NCBI GenBank assembly: GCA_018340805.1
Contig: JACMZG010000008.1
Location: 81,397,564 to 81,461,563 of the forward strand
From: Microvelia longipes
Lineage: Eukaryota; Arthropoda; Insecta; Hemiptera; Veliidae
DNA length: 64,000 nt
Direction of reading: 5' to 3'
Within the stretch, counting starts at the first letter, position 1. Every line of letters starts with the position of its first letter. The notes under the pieces are model-generated. The model did no database searches and was not told the origin of the DNA. It saw only the letters and a program-made list of their open reading frames with translations. This document shows, in pieces, positions 38,022-49,261 of the stretch. Both the position numbers and the translations under genes were made by a program.

Positions 38022-38668
38022 GAACCAAGCTACTCAGGCAATGATAAGAGCTCTTGTATCCTCCCTCTAGTACTATTAGTCTCTTTGGGTACCAAGCTAC
38101 CCAGACAATGATAAGAGCTCTTGTATCCTCCCTCTAGTAGTATAAGTATCTTTGAGTACCAAGCTACCCAGGCAATGATAAGAACCCTTGTATCCTCCTC
38201 TAGTACTATTAGTCTCTTGGGTATCAAGCTACCCAGGCAATGATAAGAGCTCTTGTATCCTCCCTCTAGTAGTACAAGTCTCTTTGGGTACCAAGCTACC
38301 CAGGCAATGATAAGAGCTCTTGTATCCTCTCTCTAGTAGTATAAGTCTCTTTGAGTACCAAGCTACCCAGGCAATGATAAGAACCCTTGTATCCTGCCTC
38401 TAGTAGTATAAGTCTCTTTGAGTACCAAGCTACCCAGGCAATGATAAGAGCTCTTGTATCCTCCCTCTAGTACTATTAGTCTCTTTGGGTACCAAGCTAC
38501 CCAGGCAATGATAAGAGCTCTTGTATCCTCCCTCTAGTAGTATAAGTCTCTTTGAGTACCAAGCTACCCAGGCAATGATAAGAACCCTTGTATCCTCCCT
38601 CTAGTAGTATAAGTCTCTTTGAATACCAAGCTACCCAGGCAATGATAAGTGCTCTTGTATCTTCCCTC
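38022..38668. repeat. 67-bp tandem array, about 9.6 copies
   Basis: The unit is ACCAAGCTACCCAGGCAATG, then ATAAGAGCTCTTGTATCCTC and CCTCTAGTAGTATAAGTCTC, ending TTTGGGT. Two alternating subtypes (GAGCTC and GAACCC) suggest growth by higher-order duplication. Confidence 0.92.
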
Positions 38669-38670
38669 TA

Positions 38671-38730
38671 GTGAGAGAGGATACAAGAGTTCTTATCGTT
38701 GCCTGGGTAGCTTGGTACCCAAAGAGACTT
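38671..38730. repeat. Inverted single unit capping the 67-bp array
   Basis: GAGGATACAAGAGTTCTTAT, then CGTTGCCTGGGTAGCTTGG and TACCCAAAGAGACTTA, is one unit in reverse orientation directly after the last forward copy, forming a palindromic junction near 38668. Confidence 0.9.
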
Positions 38731-38898
38731 ATTTACAAAAAACTATTATTAATAAAAAAACAAGTACAAAAAGATAAGAAAAGAGGTTTTATGTACAGCA
38801 AGTCAAAGAAGCAATTACAGAATCAACTACCATCGTTCAACAGTGAGTACAGATGGTAGCTGATTCTTTAAAATAATAAAATAATAAAAATAACTCAC

Positions 38899-39010
38899 CC
38901 CTGATATCTTTACACTCCTCAGCCGATAGTAAAGCTGTCCCCTCTTCTATTTTCTCTAACATTTGACTCAACACGCTGATATTATCTTTACACGTAGTCA
39001 CTAACTCAGC
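38899..39010 (-). CDS. Host gene exon 8 in window (112 bp): spectrin-type helix
   Basis: The acceptor is GTCTGTTACAG|GCT and the donor is AGGG|GTGAGT. There are 37 codons plus one base. The product begins AELVTTCKDNISVLSQML and ends LSAEECKDIR, an amphipathic heptad pattern typical of a spectrin repeat helix. The single left-over base joins two bases at the start of the next exon to make Asp, so the helix continues into a segment with the conserved spectrin Trp. The downstream intron is about 22.5 kb. Confidence 0.78.
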
Positions 39011-39368
39011 CTGTAACAGACAAACAAAGTAAATCATTAGCTTCATGAATGACCAATTATTAAACAAACTAGCAAAAAGGTCAAATAAGTACAGCAACTT
39101 GCAGAACTGAGATTCTTTAACAACGATATTACAAATCAAATTCAAATCCACTTCCAATTTAATAATGAGATGGGCTATGTCAGCTTTAGTAATAATACCT
39201 CTAGAATTTAACAGTAGACCTGATAAGGCTTATTTCACCAGGAGGTTTCTTTTTAAATCTGTGTTTGAAGGTTATAACAACAAAACTGTAAAAATTAGTT
39301 TCTTACATTTCCAGATATTTTACACCAAATTAAAGTCTAAAAATCTTTTGGAGTAAAAAAATTAATTT

Positions 39369-39369
<1 letters not shown>

Positions 39370-39434
<65 letters not shown>
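39370..39434. repeat. (TA)n microsatellite
   Basis: About 32 TA units, intron of the host gene between exons 7 and 8 region boundaries. Confidence 0.9.
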
Positions 39435-39437
<3 letters not shown>

Positions 39438-40273
39438 CTTATTTTCATCAAATCAACATTAATTTTTTAATGGAGCATCTGTTATTTTATATTATATATT
39501 ATCTGGGTTTGATATCAGATGAGTTACCAATAAACATAACCCTTAAACTCTAACCCTATAAACATATTAAATTGTACAACCCTTTAAACACATCCCTGAA
39601 ATATAATTCTAAAACACATTTATACATATTAGGAACAGAACAACTTTGGCCATTGTCCATGGTCGCAGGGTAATCCCCGGAATAGTATATTCCTTAATTT
39701 CCTTCTTTTCAATCGAAATGATACTTCTTTTTGCTCGGTACTTTTAAAAGTCGTACCTTCCAATTTCTGATGTTGGATACTTATTGTTTAAGTGGTTTGG
39801 CCAATACACTAAAATTTTGCTTTTGCCAATATACATACATAAAGAGATGTATTTAAAAGCTAATAGAAAGAAATATCTTAATGCTGAAAATAAACTTAAT
39901 CTTGGTCACTTAATTCACTTAATTTTAATTAGTACTGTTATTAATATTGTTTTTACTTAATTGCTAGCATAATTAAAAAAGATACTATGAAAAGATAGCT
40001 AAAAATCACAACTAAACATTTCAATAAATGTTTAGTTTAGTTAAAAAGAAAAACTTAAAAAGGAATAGGTGCAATGGTTGTCCAATAAAATTTGGACCAA
40101 TTCCAAATTCCAATCAATGCCAAATCACTTAAAAAAGGTGATATTTTTATGAACATTTTAATAAACCTCTAATTAAATGCATTACATATTGGAAATTCTT
40201 CAGTAGTTATGTTAATAATTTTGTTGTAGAGTGAAATCATTAACCTAATTAGTAGTAAGCTAATGATACTTAC

Positions 40274-40420
40274 AAAATCTGAAGCCAAGACTAAATGCGG
40301 GGAAGCTCTAGCCAGCTGAGTGTTGAAAACTTTCTCAGAAAAGAACAGCTGAGAAGTTGATTGCCTGACCAGGTGCCAGACGTCCTCTAGCTCACTATCA
40401 CTCTCACCACCTGTTGCACT
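40274..40420 (-). CDS. Host gene exon 7 in window (147 bp): start of helical region
   Basis: The acceptor is TTGATTGCAG|AGT and the donor TTT|GTAAGT is a perfect consensus. Both ends are phase 0 (49 codons). The product is GGESDSELEDVWHLVRQS, then a predicted helix with hydrophobic spacing (Leu, Phe, Val) ending LVLASDF. Trp followed by Leu/Val and then polar residues is typical of a spectrin-type helix, although repeat boundaries are not certain. Splicing to the next exon needs no frame correction. Confidence 0.78.
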
Positions 40421-41043
40421 CTGCAATCAAAAAGATAACATTAAAGTGAAAAGAACAAGAAATTTTTATATGAACTTAAAAAACTAGGTCAGGAAGTAAG
40501 TTTGATTGCTTCTACACCTTTAGTAAGCGATGGTTAAAGGTATTAGCAACACCCTTTACGTTAGAACAACATAAATACTTAAAACTATAGGATAAGTTCC
40601 TATTCAAAAGAATTAGAGAGGAGAAACAATTTTAAAAATAGTCTTCAACATTAAGATAATCTATTAGACTAGTTTGGTCCAAACCCTACTACTACTTTGA
40701 GCTTTGGGTAAACATGGAATTCTGTCCAAAGTAATATATACAGGGTGTTTCATACAAAGTGTCCACCAAAGAAGGAGGTGATAGTACTCATCAAAGGGAA
40801 CAAAAAAATGATATTTAATATAAACCCTGATCTCTAACCGCTTTCCCACAAGGTTAAATCTAATATTTTAAAAAAATATTTGACCTCACATCATAAAATT
40901 GTTAATAGCATTTAAACTGTTCAAGCTAGAAAGGCGAAATTGGTCTTGTAAGAAAGCTGAGTAAATTTCCTATAGGATAAACTACTAACTATGTCTAATA
41001 TTTTGGAACTCCTGCCCAATAATTGGCATGAAAAATAATTTTT

Positions 41044-41045
<2 letters not shown>

Positions 41046-41117
<72 letters not shown>

Positions 41118-41200
41118 CCACCTCCCCTGACTCCGGCCCTTCATAACCCTAACCTCATAAGCTCATTATTTCTTTGAAAATTCGCTAAAATTGGGTATGG
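41046..41200. repeat. (CA)n/(TA)n microsatellite plus dispersed repeat R3
   Basis: CA repeats at 41046-41100 and TA at 41101-41117 lead into CCACCTCCCCTGACTCCGGC, a CCCTAACCTCATAAGCTC block and AAAATTCGCTAAAA. This is the clearest R3 copy. Confidence 0.7.
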
Positions 41201-41214
41201 GGTACCACAGAACT

Positions 41215-41345
41215 GATTGGAAAAAACCAATCAGGAGGTCTTAAAACCCTGAAATAGATGATAATTGAGGTTAAATCCTGCTTTTGGATTTTTTAAAGAC
41301 AATAATTTTCCTATAAACACATGGTATAAATGAGGAAAATCAATA
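41215..41345 (+). repeat. R1, 3' fragment (copy g)
   Basis: CAATCAGGAGGTC, GAAATAGATGATAATT and the tail TTTTCCTATAAACAC with GGTATAAATGAGGAAAA. It ends about 20 bp before host exon 6. Confidence 0.6.
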
Positions 41346-41365
41346 AACATATAAAGTTAATCTAC

Positions 41366-41536
41366 CTGTTGAGTGAGCCTTCTTCTCCTGTGAAGTAGAG
41401 GGGTAGGTCCAAGACTGGAGGCACAGTCAGACTGACTGTCCAGGAAACATCTGTAGTCATCACCAAAATCTAAAACTTTACGAGCTGTCTCGGAATCAGG
41501 TGCATCCTCACTATAGGCCTCCGACATATATTTTTC
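41366..41536 (-). CDS. Host gene exon 6 in window (171 bp): conserved-looking acidic motif
   Basis: The acceptor is AATTACAG|GAA and the donor is CAACAG|GTAGAT; phase 0 at both ends (57 codons). The product contains SETARKVLDFGDDYRCFLD, followed by a Ser/Asp segment and RRRRLT. The aromatic/acidic core looks like a conserved short block rather than simple disorder, and it is the segment I would use first for a database search. It precedes the helical region and may mark the edge of the first spectrin-like repeat. The upstream intron is 13.4 kb and carries the gypsy element. Confidence 0.78.
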
Positions 41537-41799
41537 CTGTAATTACAATTGTTATTAAAATAAAAAAGAAATAAGGATGCTAATAATGCAATAAATATTT
41601 TAGTCTGTGGATCAATAAAACGCCACAATTTTCTGTTCACCAAATTTCCTGAGCAAATTATTTTTTTTAATTTGTAAATGAAGGCTTGTTAAAAAAATTG
41701 ACAAAGTTGACATGGATAGAAATAATTGTAAGCATATCTATATTTTTTTTATACTTACAACTACTGCTATGGAAAAACATAACACGCAATATTTGTTAT

Positions 41800-42792
41800 T
41801 GTTACGATTTAAGTTTATGTTAAATCGTAATTTGCCTGTTTGTTTTGTTAATGTCATGGTTTTGTCAACTTGCCCCTCTGACCCAGGTGGGCACCGTGTT
41901 GGTCTTTTGTTTTAAAGCCTCGCGGCGTCAATGTTTTGATCAGAGGGCAAGCGATAAAGATTAGCTCGCCACTGAACCATGCGTGGACAGTCAGTCGGCC
42001 TAGAGCGTCCATCTTACTCTAGTCTAGCCCCCTTTGTTTATGTCTGTTTCGGCCAGGTCGGATTATCTTTTGCTTTGATTTTGTATTTTAGTTAAGTTAG
42101 TATGTTAAGTTCGTAAGTCAGTTTCGAAGTCGTACTAATATCTGTTCCGTTCGCCGGGATCGTTAATTCGTTACAAAGTCGTCGTATAAGTAAGCTATGG
42201 TGTTTGTGCATTGTTTCTCTGAACAATAAAATGGTGGCTAATAGAGTATAAAATTAGCGTCGTTTAGTGAATTGTGGTACGAGATTTCACGTTATGTGTG
42301 GATTGGATTACTTTGTTCCTGCTCATCACTGCAACAGCTAAGTCCTAACTTTAAGCCTAATTTTAATTTGAAGTTTAGCAACTTTATCTAAGAATATTGT
42401 TTTAACCGGATAAGATTACTATCTTTCACTATCTTTAATTTATCTCACCTATTACCATGATTTATCCCTATCACCTAAGTTAATAAGCACCTAATACGAG
42501 ACCATATAATCCTCTATTTACAATTATATTTAGTTATATATATCTCTGCAGGGTTCCTCAGTTATTGTTAATTTTAAGGTTGTACTTATTTAATGCATGA
42601 ATTGCTCGCTTGCTAATAATATTAAATCTGATTTATCTTGTATTTACTAACGTCTAATTATATTAATGCTAAATCTAAAATTTATTGTTATGTATATTAT
42701 TAATATTTCTACCTGGTCAAATTTTGACATTATTATTAAGCCCACCCCCACTAAGCAGCCGACTGAGTTGGGCAAAATCTTTATTCGTAACA
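41800..42792 (+). mobile_element. Solo LTR (993 bp) of a second LTR retrotransposon
   Basis: It starts TGTTACG and ends CGTAACA, a perfect 7-bp terminal inverted repeat, and is flanked on both sides by TTAT (41796-41799 and 42793-42796). An AATAAA signal lies near 42224. There is no internal coding sequence and no second copy in the window, so this is the remnant left after LTR-LTR recombination. It is unrelated to the gypsy LTRs at 44.5 and 52.6 kb. Orientation is assumed from the AATAAA. Confidence 0.85.
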
Positions 42793-42796
42793 TTAT

Positions 42797-43506
42797 GAAA
42801 GATATCTCTATATGGTTATAATCAAATGTATCAGGCATACTGCCATGATATAAGTGGAATTGTAAGTCAAAAAACGACATTTTTTTTCACATATGGTTAT
42901 GATATATTGATACATGAAATCAGAATAAATACTAAAAATAAAATATAACTTTGTATATGTGTGTAGTACATGTACATATGTAATATACAAGTAATATATG
43001 TACATAGTAATATACATATATTACTTTATAACTCGATCACACAATTTTTGAGGTTTTGTGATTTTTATTAATTTTTGCTGCTGTTATGGTGGGTTAATGA
43101 CGTCATAAAAATATCATAAATAGTTAGAATAATACTAATATAGAAGAAGCATAGGACCGTGAACACAATGTAATTCTACTGATAACACGAAAGCCGGTTG
43201 ACTGGTGGCCTTAATTAGGGGTACCACCCAAACAACAAAACATTTTTTTATAAATATGTCATAAATATCCACTAATGAAAAAAGGTCATAAGAAACAAAT
43301 ATTATAACATAAAAAACTAGCTAAGTATTTAATAAAATCGGTCTTAGATGGCAAAAGAATAGCGGAATATGAGAATCTACATTTAGTTAACCAGGACTAC
43401 TTTTAATTAAAAACGTTAAAATAAAATTCAAATGCTTAAAATAGTGTAATGCACGGATGTTTATATTAGTATTTTATGAATAATAAATCATTAATTAATT
43501 ATAGAA
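42797..43506. other. Intron between solo LTR and fold-back element
   Basis: An R1-like fragment lies at about 43045-43105 (TGGTGGGTTAATGACGTCAT). The remainder is AT-rich with a GTACATATG-rich stretch near 42965. Confidence 0.45.
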
Positions 43507-44134
43507 TTCCAAAATCCACACATCTTAGGTTCAGCAGCAAAGTTAATTGAAATTACTTACAAAAAGAAGTGAGATCCCAAATAAAACACTCCGTGAAAAA
43601 ATCCAGCCAAGTCTTGCATAAAAAGATATGATATCATAGTTTACGCCAAGTCTATTCATATGCTGTTTTCATAAATCTTAAGAGATATAGATGATTATTT
43701 AATATCCGCAACGTATGCGCTCAAAAGCCTTACAAAATTCCACAGTAAAAAAATTTCTGACTTGGAAAGAACGCAGAGGTAAAATTATTTAATCATGAAT
43801 TTCTTCCTCAAATAATATTGAAGGTTTTTTTTTAAAAACTAAGTATTACCTATTTATTTATTCTATTTTTAATTTCGATATTTAGAGCTCTTGCCAAGTC
43901 AGAAATTTCTTTACTGTTAAACTTTGTAAGGCTTTTGAGCGCATACGTTGGATATTAAATAATCATCTATATTCTTAAGATTTATGAAAACAGCATATGA
44001 ATAGACTTGGTGTAAACTATGATATCATATCTTTTTACGCAAGACTTGGCTGTGTTTTATTTGGGATCTCACTTCTTTTTGTAAGGAATTTCAATTAACT
44101 TTGCTGCTGAACCTAAGATGTGTGGATTTTGGAA
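43507..44134. mobile_element. Large fold-back element with roughly 250-bp arms
   Basis: Left arm 43507-43766 and right arm 43894-44134 are reverse complements over nearly their full length, with an AT-rich 127-bp loop. Outer ends are TTCCAAAATCCACACATCTT and its complement. The left arm carries about 17 extra bases near 43595. No open frame is preserved. It sits just upstream of the gypsy insertion. Confidence 0.85.
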
Positions 44135-44511
44135 GAGCCTATTTTCTGTCTTTTTTGGTCCATCTTAATGTCACATGTAGATAATAAATCTAGACGGCAT
44201 TTAAATTTCTGTTATTACCGTGTGTTGATACTTGCACTACCTTAACAATTTTTCACAAATATTAATTTACGACACCTAACCCACGCCTTTTAAATAAAAA
44301 ACCCATGACATGTCGACTAATCTTTTTCTGATATTGATAGATTTAGCTGTTAAAATCGAGTAATTTGCTCTTTGCATAGTTTCTTGCAATTTATAAATTA
44401 TACTTCGCATTGCTATTACTTTCAAACATGATAAATAGTAATTTTATTAAAAATATTAGATGACATATATATAAAATTTAACATAGGTCCATTTCGGTGG
44501 ACCCTTCGTAC

Positions 44512-45921
44512 TGTAACAGTTATTTTAGCTGATAACCCTCCTTTGGCTAAATCTATTCTAAGAATTTAAGGAGTGTGGTTTTTTATTTTCTTATGAGAAG
44601 TTTCTATGATTTTGTTAGCTTTAAGCGGTAGGGTAGGGCTTGGTATATCTGTTGTGTGTAAATAGTAGAGTGTTAGATAGTTGCGGTTATGAGTTGTTGG
44701 CCTAATGCTGGTACAAGTTTACTTTCTGTGAGAGGGAAGGTTATTGTGAGAGAGGTTAGCGTGTTCTGGACCATGTGATTTTGTGTGGTCAAGTTTGTGA
44801 ATTTAATTATAGTTGCCTTGATTTAAGGGATTAACCGGGGCAAAGTCATTATTGGGATTGTGGAAATACTTATTCCTAGGTCTGCCCCTCTCAAAGACTA
44901 ATTATTAAAAGTTAAGTGACAGAATAAAGTCAGTGTTCAGTCGTATCTGTCAGTGATAATTTTACTGTCAAGTCTGTCAGTATTAAGTCTGATAAAAAGA
45001 CTTAGTCTACGGAACTCCATAATCGACGAAGCTCAGGTCGTACTTAAAATACAGTATAGTCTGGTGTTGTCTTTTTGTAACCTCCATCCCCAAAGTCGAA
45101 GTTGTCTTTGGGTTGGTCGTTGTCTACCTACCTACCTACCTACTTTCACCTCATCAATTAACCTACCTACTTCATTTATACGATCGGAGAAGATCAGTAG
45201 AGAATAGTTTTCTATACCTTAAAATTAACCAGTTTTGTGAGCCCAATCTTTCACCGTAGGGAGATTGAAGACAATCTCTAGGAAATTTATGTAATGGGGC
45301 CCCAAAGCTTTATTAAGTTAGGGAAAAGTGTATCAGTTTAGGGACACAGAAGGCATAATTAATTATTTTTTTTTAGATTTCCAGATTTTTTTTATTTTCC
45401 ATTTTCTACTTAAAGTTAGACTGTAGATCACTTATCATACCCTCAGGATTCCAGATTGGGCGAGAGTACCTTTGAGACTCTCAGATTATCCGGTGTTGAT
45501 TAGGAGAATACAGATTTGCATATCATCAAATTGTATTACTTTTAAAGGAGTCAAGATTCCTGATCTCGAGGGTTAATTCAAAGTGCTTTGGGTTATGCTC
45601 TTAGAGAGAAAGAGTATCTTCTGGTGACTGAAAGCTTATTGGCTTACCCTGCACCCTGAATTTAGCCCTCAGGATAGCCTGGAACCTAACCCTCAATTTA
45701 TATCCTTCCTTATCAACAGTGTATGCACCTGGTCTTCCTCATTCACCAGGTATCACAAGATGGTAGGTGTACGCCCCTAGCCTACATGAATGAGGTGGCG
45801 CTTTATGTTAAAATATTTAAAGAAGCAGGTAACAACCCTAGGCACTCACGACCCCATAGACAACAACCAACTGAGCAGGGCATACTTAAATTTCTAATAG
45901 GAACCAACTTATTTGGTTATA
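44512..45921 (+). repeat. 5' LTR of gypsy element (1410 bp)
   Basis: It begins TGTAAC and ends GTTATA, matching 52600-54013 along its whole length. By eye nearly all differences are one- to three-base length changes, often in homopolymers (for example near 44550, 44990, 45245, 45370), plus a rare substitution (cATACTT/cGTACTT near 45887). It contains a short CTAC microsatellite near 45125. An 83-codon open frame at its end occurs in both LTRs and shows no protein family. Promoter and polyadenylation signals are expected but not pinpointed. Confidence 0.93.
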
Positions 45922-45925
45922 AAGA

Positions 45926-45947
45926 AATAGCGCCCAGTACGTGGAGC
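45926..45947 (+). other. Probable primer-binding site
   Basis: Four bases past the 5' LTR lies TAGCGCCCAGTACGTGG, resembling the tGGCGCCC-type primer site of gypsy elements, which pairs with the 3' end of a tRNA. The first two bases deviate from TGG. Position and GCGCCC core support the call; the tRNA species is not determined. Confidence 0.45.
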
Positions 45948-47558
45948 AAAATAAATTTAACTTGGAGTACTTAGCCTTGGGGGGTTACCTGAGCTTGGGG
46001 TTTTGTTCATGAAGGTGACAGAATGTGTTTTGTTATTATTCGACAGGATGTACATGAAAGTGATAACATATTATTTTAATATTTTATTGATATTACAACT
46101 CATATCTCTTCTTAACCTATTTTAAACTATATATAAATAAGAAACGTATACTTCAAAGTAGATATTATCACTATCTTATCACCTTTGAAAATTATTTCTA
46201 AAAATAAAAGTATTTGTTTATCACTTCCATGGACTTTACTGGGTCGAATTAGAATCACTACACACTCTTCACTTCTCTAGGTTTTTTAATCACGTATAAA
46301 AGTATTCAGAACCCTTCTGGTGTTTATTTAACGTTTAAAATTAAAATAACTACTGAAAATTTATTTTTTTGATGAGATACCTCGCTGAACACGAGACAAT
46401 ATTTTGTTTAGAGGGATTCTTCTTATTTTTCCTGTAGTAGGTGTTGGTTACGATAGAGCAACCTGGCTTTGGAGCAACATTATTTGTATACTATTTACAC
46501 TTCGTCTACACTCATTTATAAGAGGATTTTAAGTCGACACTTCCAAACTTTTTTTAATTTCTCCCCTTTTTATGATCAGGACTGACACTTATTTTTATTT
46601 TCGATCTTTTAGCCGCTATAGTATAGTATTAGATTTAATTTTAGTTATAGTGGGGTTAGTTTATAGAAGTTAGTACATATATTGGTGTATATGGTTGGGG
46701 CTATATTTTTGAGTCGAGTATATGGTGTGTATATCTTTATTTAGAATTTATTTAGTTTTTAAAATTTAGTAGTTACTGTAGGTGGTAGTATCATCAATCC
46801 CGCCATTTTATATACATTTAAAATTAACTTTTGTCATCTCATTCTTGTAAAGTTATTAGTATATGTTATTAATCAGAGTTTTCATACTTCATTATTAAGT
46901 AGAAGTTCAACTCCAGTTGTATTATACATAATTATATATATTTGGGGTTTATTGGATATAATTACATCAGCCATTCAGTTTTTACAATTATGTCTTTAAT
47001 TTTTATATTTATTATTATAAATTGAGTGTTCTCCAATTTTATTTAGAAAATCAGTTCTATTCAAGTTACTTTGGTTTCTTTTCATGAGCAGTACTTACTG
47101 CAATTTATAATTAATACAATTAAAAAAAGAGACATTTTATTTTTTTATAGATATATTTAGCAAGGATTTAATATTTATTAAAATTTTCCCTAAGACTTTT
47201 ACAGTATTATCAGGATTTAATTCATTTTTTCCCCTTCATTTTATAGTTTATTTTATTTTACATTGACTCTTATTATTTAAAGATTTTTAATTTTTCATAC
47301 TGTGAATTTCAGTCATAGGTACTACCTGGGAAGGGTTTACTTTTAGATTTATGATTAATTTTAAGTTAAGTGACTTTTAGACTGCAAACTTTTTATAAAC
47401 CAGTTTTTAATTTGAGTTTTGAGACTTTGTGTTATTATAAATAATTTTAATTTTCCTTTTTTCTAATTGGAATATTTGATTTTCTGAACTTTGTTAGTTT
47501 TTTTTGTGTGTCAGATTATTATTTTGAATTTTTATTTCCTTTTTGTATTTTTGTGATC
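45948..47558 (+). other. Long AT-rich leader of the gypsy element
   Basis: About 1.6 kb lie between the primer site and the gag start. The stretch is T-rich with no sizeable open frame and no sequence I recognise. By position it is the 5' untranslated leader, which may hold packaging or internal-promoter signals that cannot be seen by eye. Confidence 0.5.
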
Positions 47559-49238
47559 ATGGACGTCGACCGTTTATCCCAAGACGAGATTGAATATGAA
47601 CTTGAGATCCGAGGATCCGTGGGTCATGCTTCGGCGGATGCAAGGCGTCGCGCTCTTCGTACTCTACTTAGAACGGAAAGAGAAAGTGGTGTCAGTACCG
47701 TATTAGATTCACCACTGAAGAAGAGGAATCCGGCCTCGGAGCTTGAGACATTACAAGAAAAAATTCCCAAGTTGGAATCGAAGATTTTATTGTTTGAAGG
47801 GACCGATAAGGATAATGAGTGCAAAAAAATTCGGACCATGTTCACACACATGCTCTCGCGAATTAGCAGATGTGTTATCCCTCCGGAATCTACCTCACAG
47901 GTAACAGAGAGGACGACAATAATGAATCAGTTGTTAGACATGAAGCAGAAGTTTGATGAAAAAATTAGATAGAAAAGAAAAAGAGGAGAAAGAGAAGGAA
48001 CTAGAAAAGAAAAACAATGAAGGTCTGGTCAAGGATGCAAAGCAAGAAGATGAAACGAATAATGGAGACAAAAGAGAAGAGGAAATCAAGAAAGAATTCG
48101 AACGACGATACAAGGATGAAATAGAGAAGCGTGTTAAAGAGGAAATTGAAAAACGTATTAAAGAAAATACGGGCCTGATTGACACAACTATTAGTGACAA
48201 AACTCTAGGCAACTCCAGACTTGAAGAGTCAGACACTAATATTACAGATAACCCAGGTAGTAAGGTCAATATGGGCGCCGGTACCTCTAGTGAAGGAACT
48301 AAAACAACTTCTCTATTGTCAGGGCTATCTGCGGAGGACTTGTTGCGTTCGTTGATTCTTTCTAATAAATCATCGGCTGAAGGAACTAGAAAAGTTGTAC
48401 CTACTAGTAAGTGGGGTCTATCCTTTTCTGGTGATGGATCTGGCAAGTCTCTTCGGACTTTTCTGGAGGATATTGAGGTATACCGCCGAGCACGCAATGC
48501 TACTGACCGTGATCTTTGGAGTGGCGCCTTAGACTTTTTTAAAGGCCCTGCCCTCCAATGGTTTAAGTCAATTTATAAGGAAGTATCTTCGTGGTCAGAA
48601 TTAGTATATCTCCTCAAAGAGGAGTATGAAAACGAAGATTACATAGTAGAACTTCATGCAGAGATGCTTAGCAGAACCCAAGGGTTCTATGAAAAGTTCG
48701 AGACTATGTGGCAGTTATGAAGACCTACTTTTCGAGACTTAACTTATCTGAGGAGGAACAATTGAGAATCTTGCGTCGTAACGTTACGCCGTACTTCTAC
48801 GAGCGCTTACAATCATTTCCAATCACCAGCGTCGTAGACTTAATAAAAATTGGCCGTCGCGTACAGGCTGATAAGGAACATATGGAGAAATATAGGCCTC
48901 CACCAACGGCTAAGAAGACGATGCTTGAACCATCACTAGCATATACAGGCTCTTCAAGGTCGAGTAACGTTGCTGAGGTTAATATATCGCGGAATATTCC
49001 CTCAAAACCATCCTCTGGAAATAGACCAGTTAAAAAGAGAGGTTCTTCATCCAACACCAGTGCTACTTCTCGTCGTCTTATTTGTTATAAATGTGGAGTG
49101 GAAGGCCACGTCTTCCTGCGATGCCCTACACTGGGTTTTTGTCCGAATTGCGGGAATAAAGATTTTTCCAAGAAGGTGTGTTATCGTTGCCCATCTTCTA
49201 AGCCGTCCTCGGGAAACGAAGATGGAAAACGCAGCTGA
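47559..49238 (+). pseudogene. Gypsy gag, frame broken twice
   Basis: Gag is the structural protein that packages element RNA. The likely start is the ATG at 47559 (MDVDRLSQDEIEYE). Open segments lie at 47559-47972, 47953-48720 and 48708-49238, alternating frames; the breaks fall near 47955 (an A-run) and near 48705. The first part holds Lys/Glu-rich coiled coil. The middle has the retrotransposon gag core with its ALQWF helix around 48540-48560. The last part has a CCHC zinc knuckle (CYKCGVEGHVFLRC) near 49084, followed by a second Cys-rich stretch, NCGNKDFSKKVCYRC. Each break is about one base, so an intact gag with assembly errors is possible. Confidence 0.85.
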
Positions 49239-49261
49239 GGGGACACGCCCGTTTTCCAAGA

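Noticed and set aside
38030..38730. Possible CRISPR-like array of regular repeats
   Set aside because: Units are contiguous 67-bp tandem copies without unique spacers, in a eukaryotic intron.
40738..40850. ACAGGGTGTTTCATACAAAG motif as a transposon end
   Set aside because: It resembles ends of insect repeats, but no partner end or duplication was found.
45723..45974. 83-codon open frame repeated in both gypsy LTRs (also 53815-54084)
   Set aside because: It lies wholly in the LTR, continues into different flank at each copy, and shows no family motif. Identity only reflects LTR duplication.
47934..48497. 187-codon minus-strand open frame
   Set aside because: Antisense shadow of the Lys/Glu-rich gag coding sequence.
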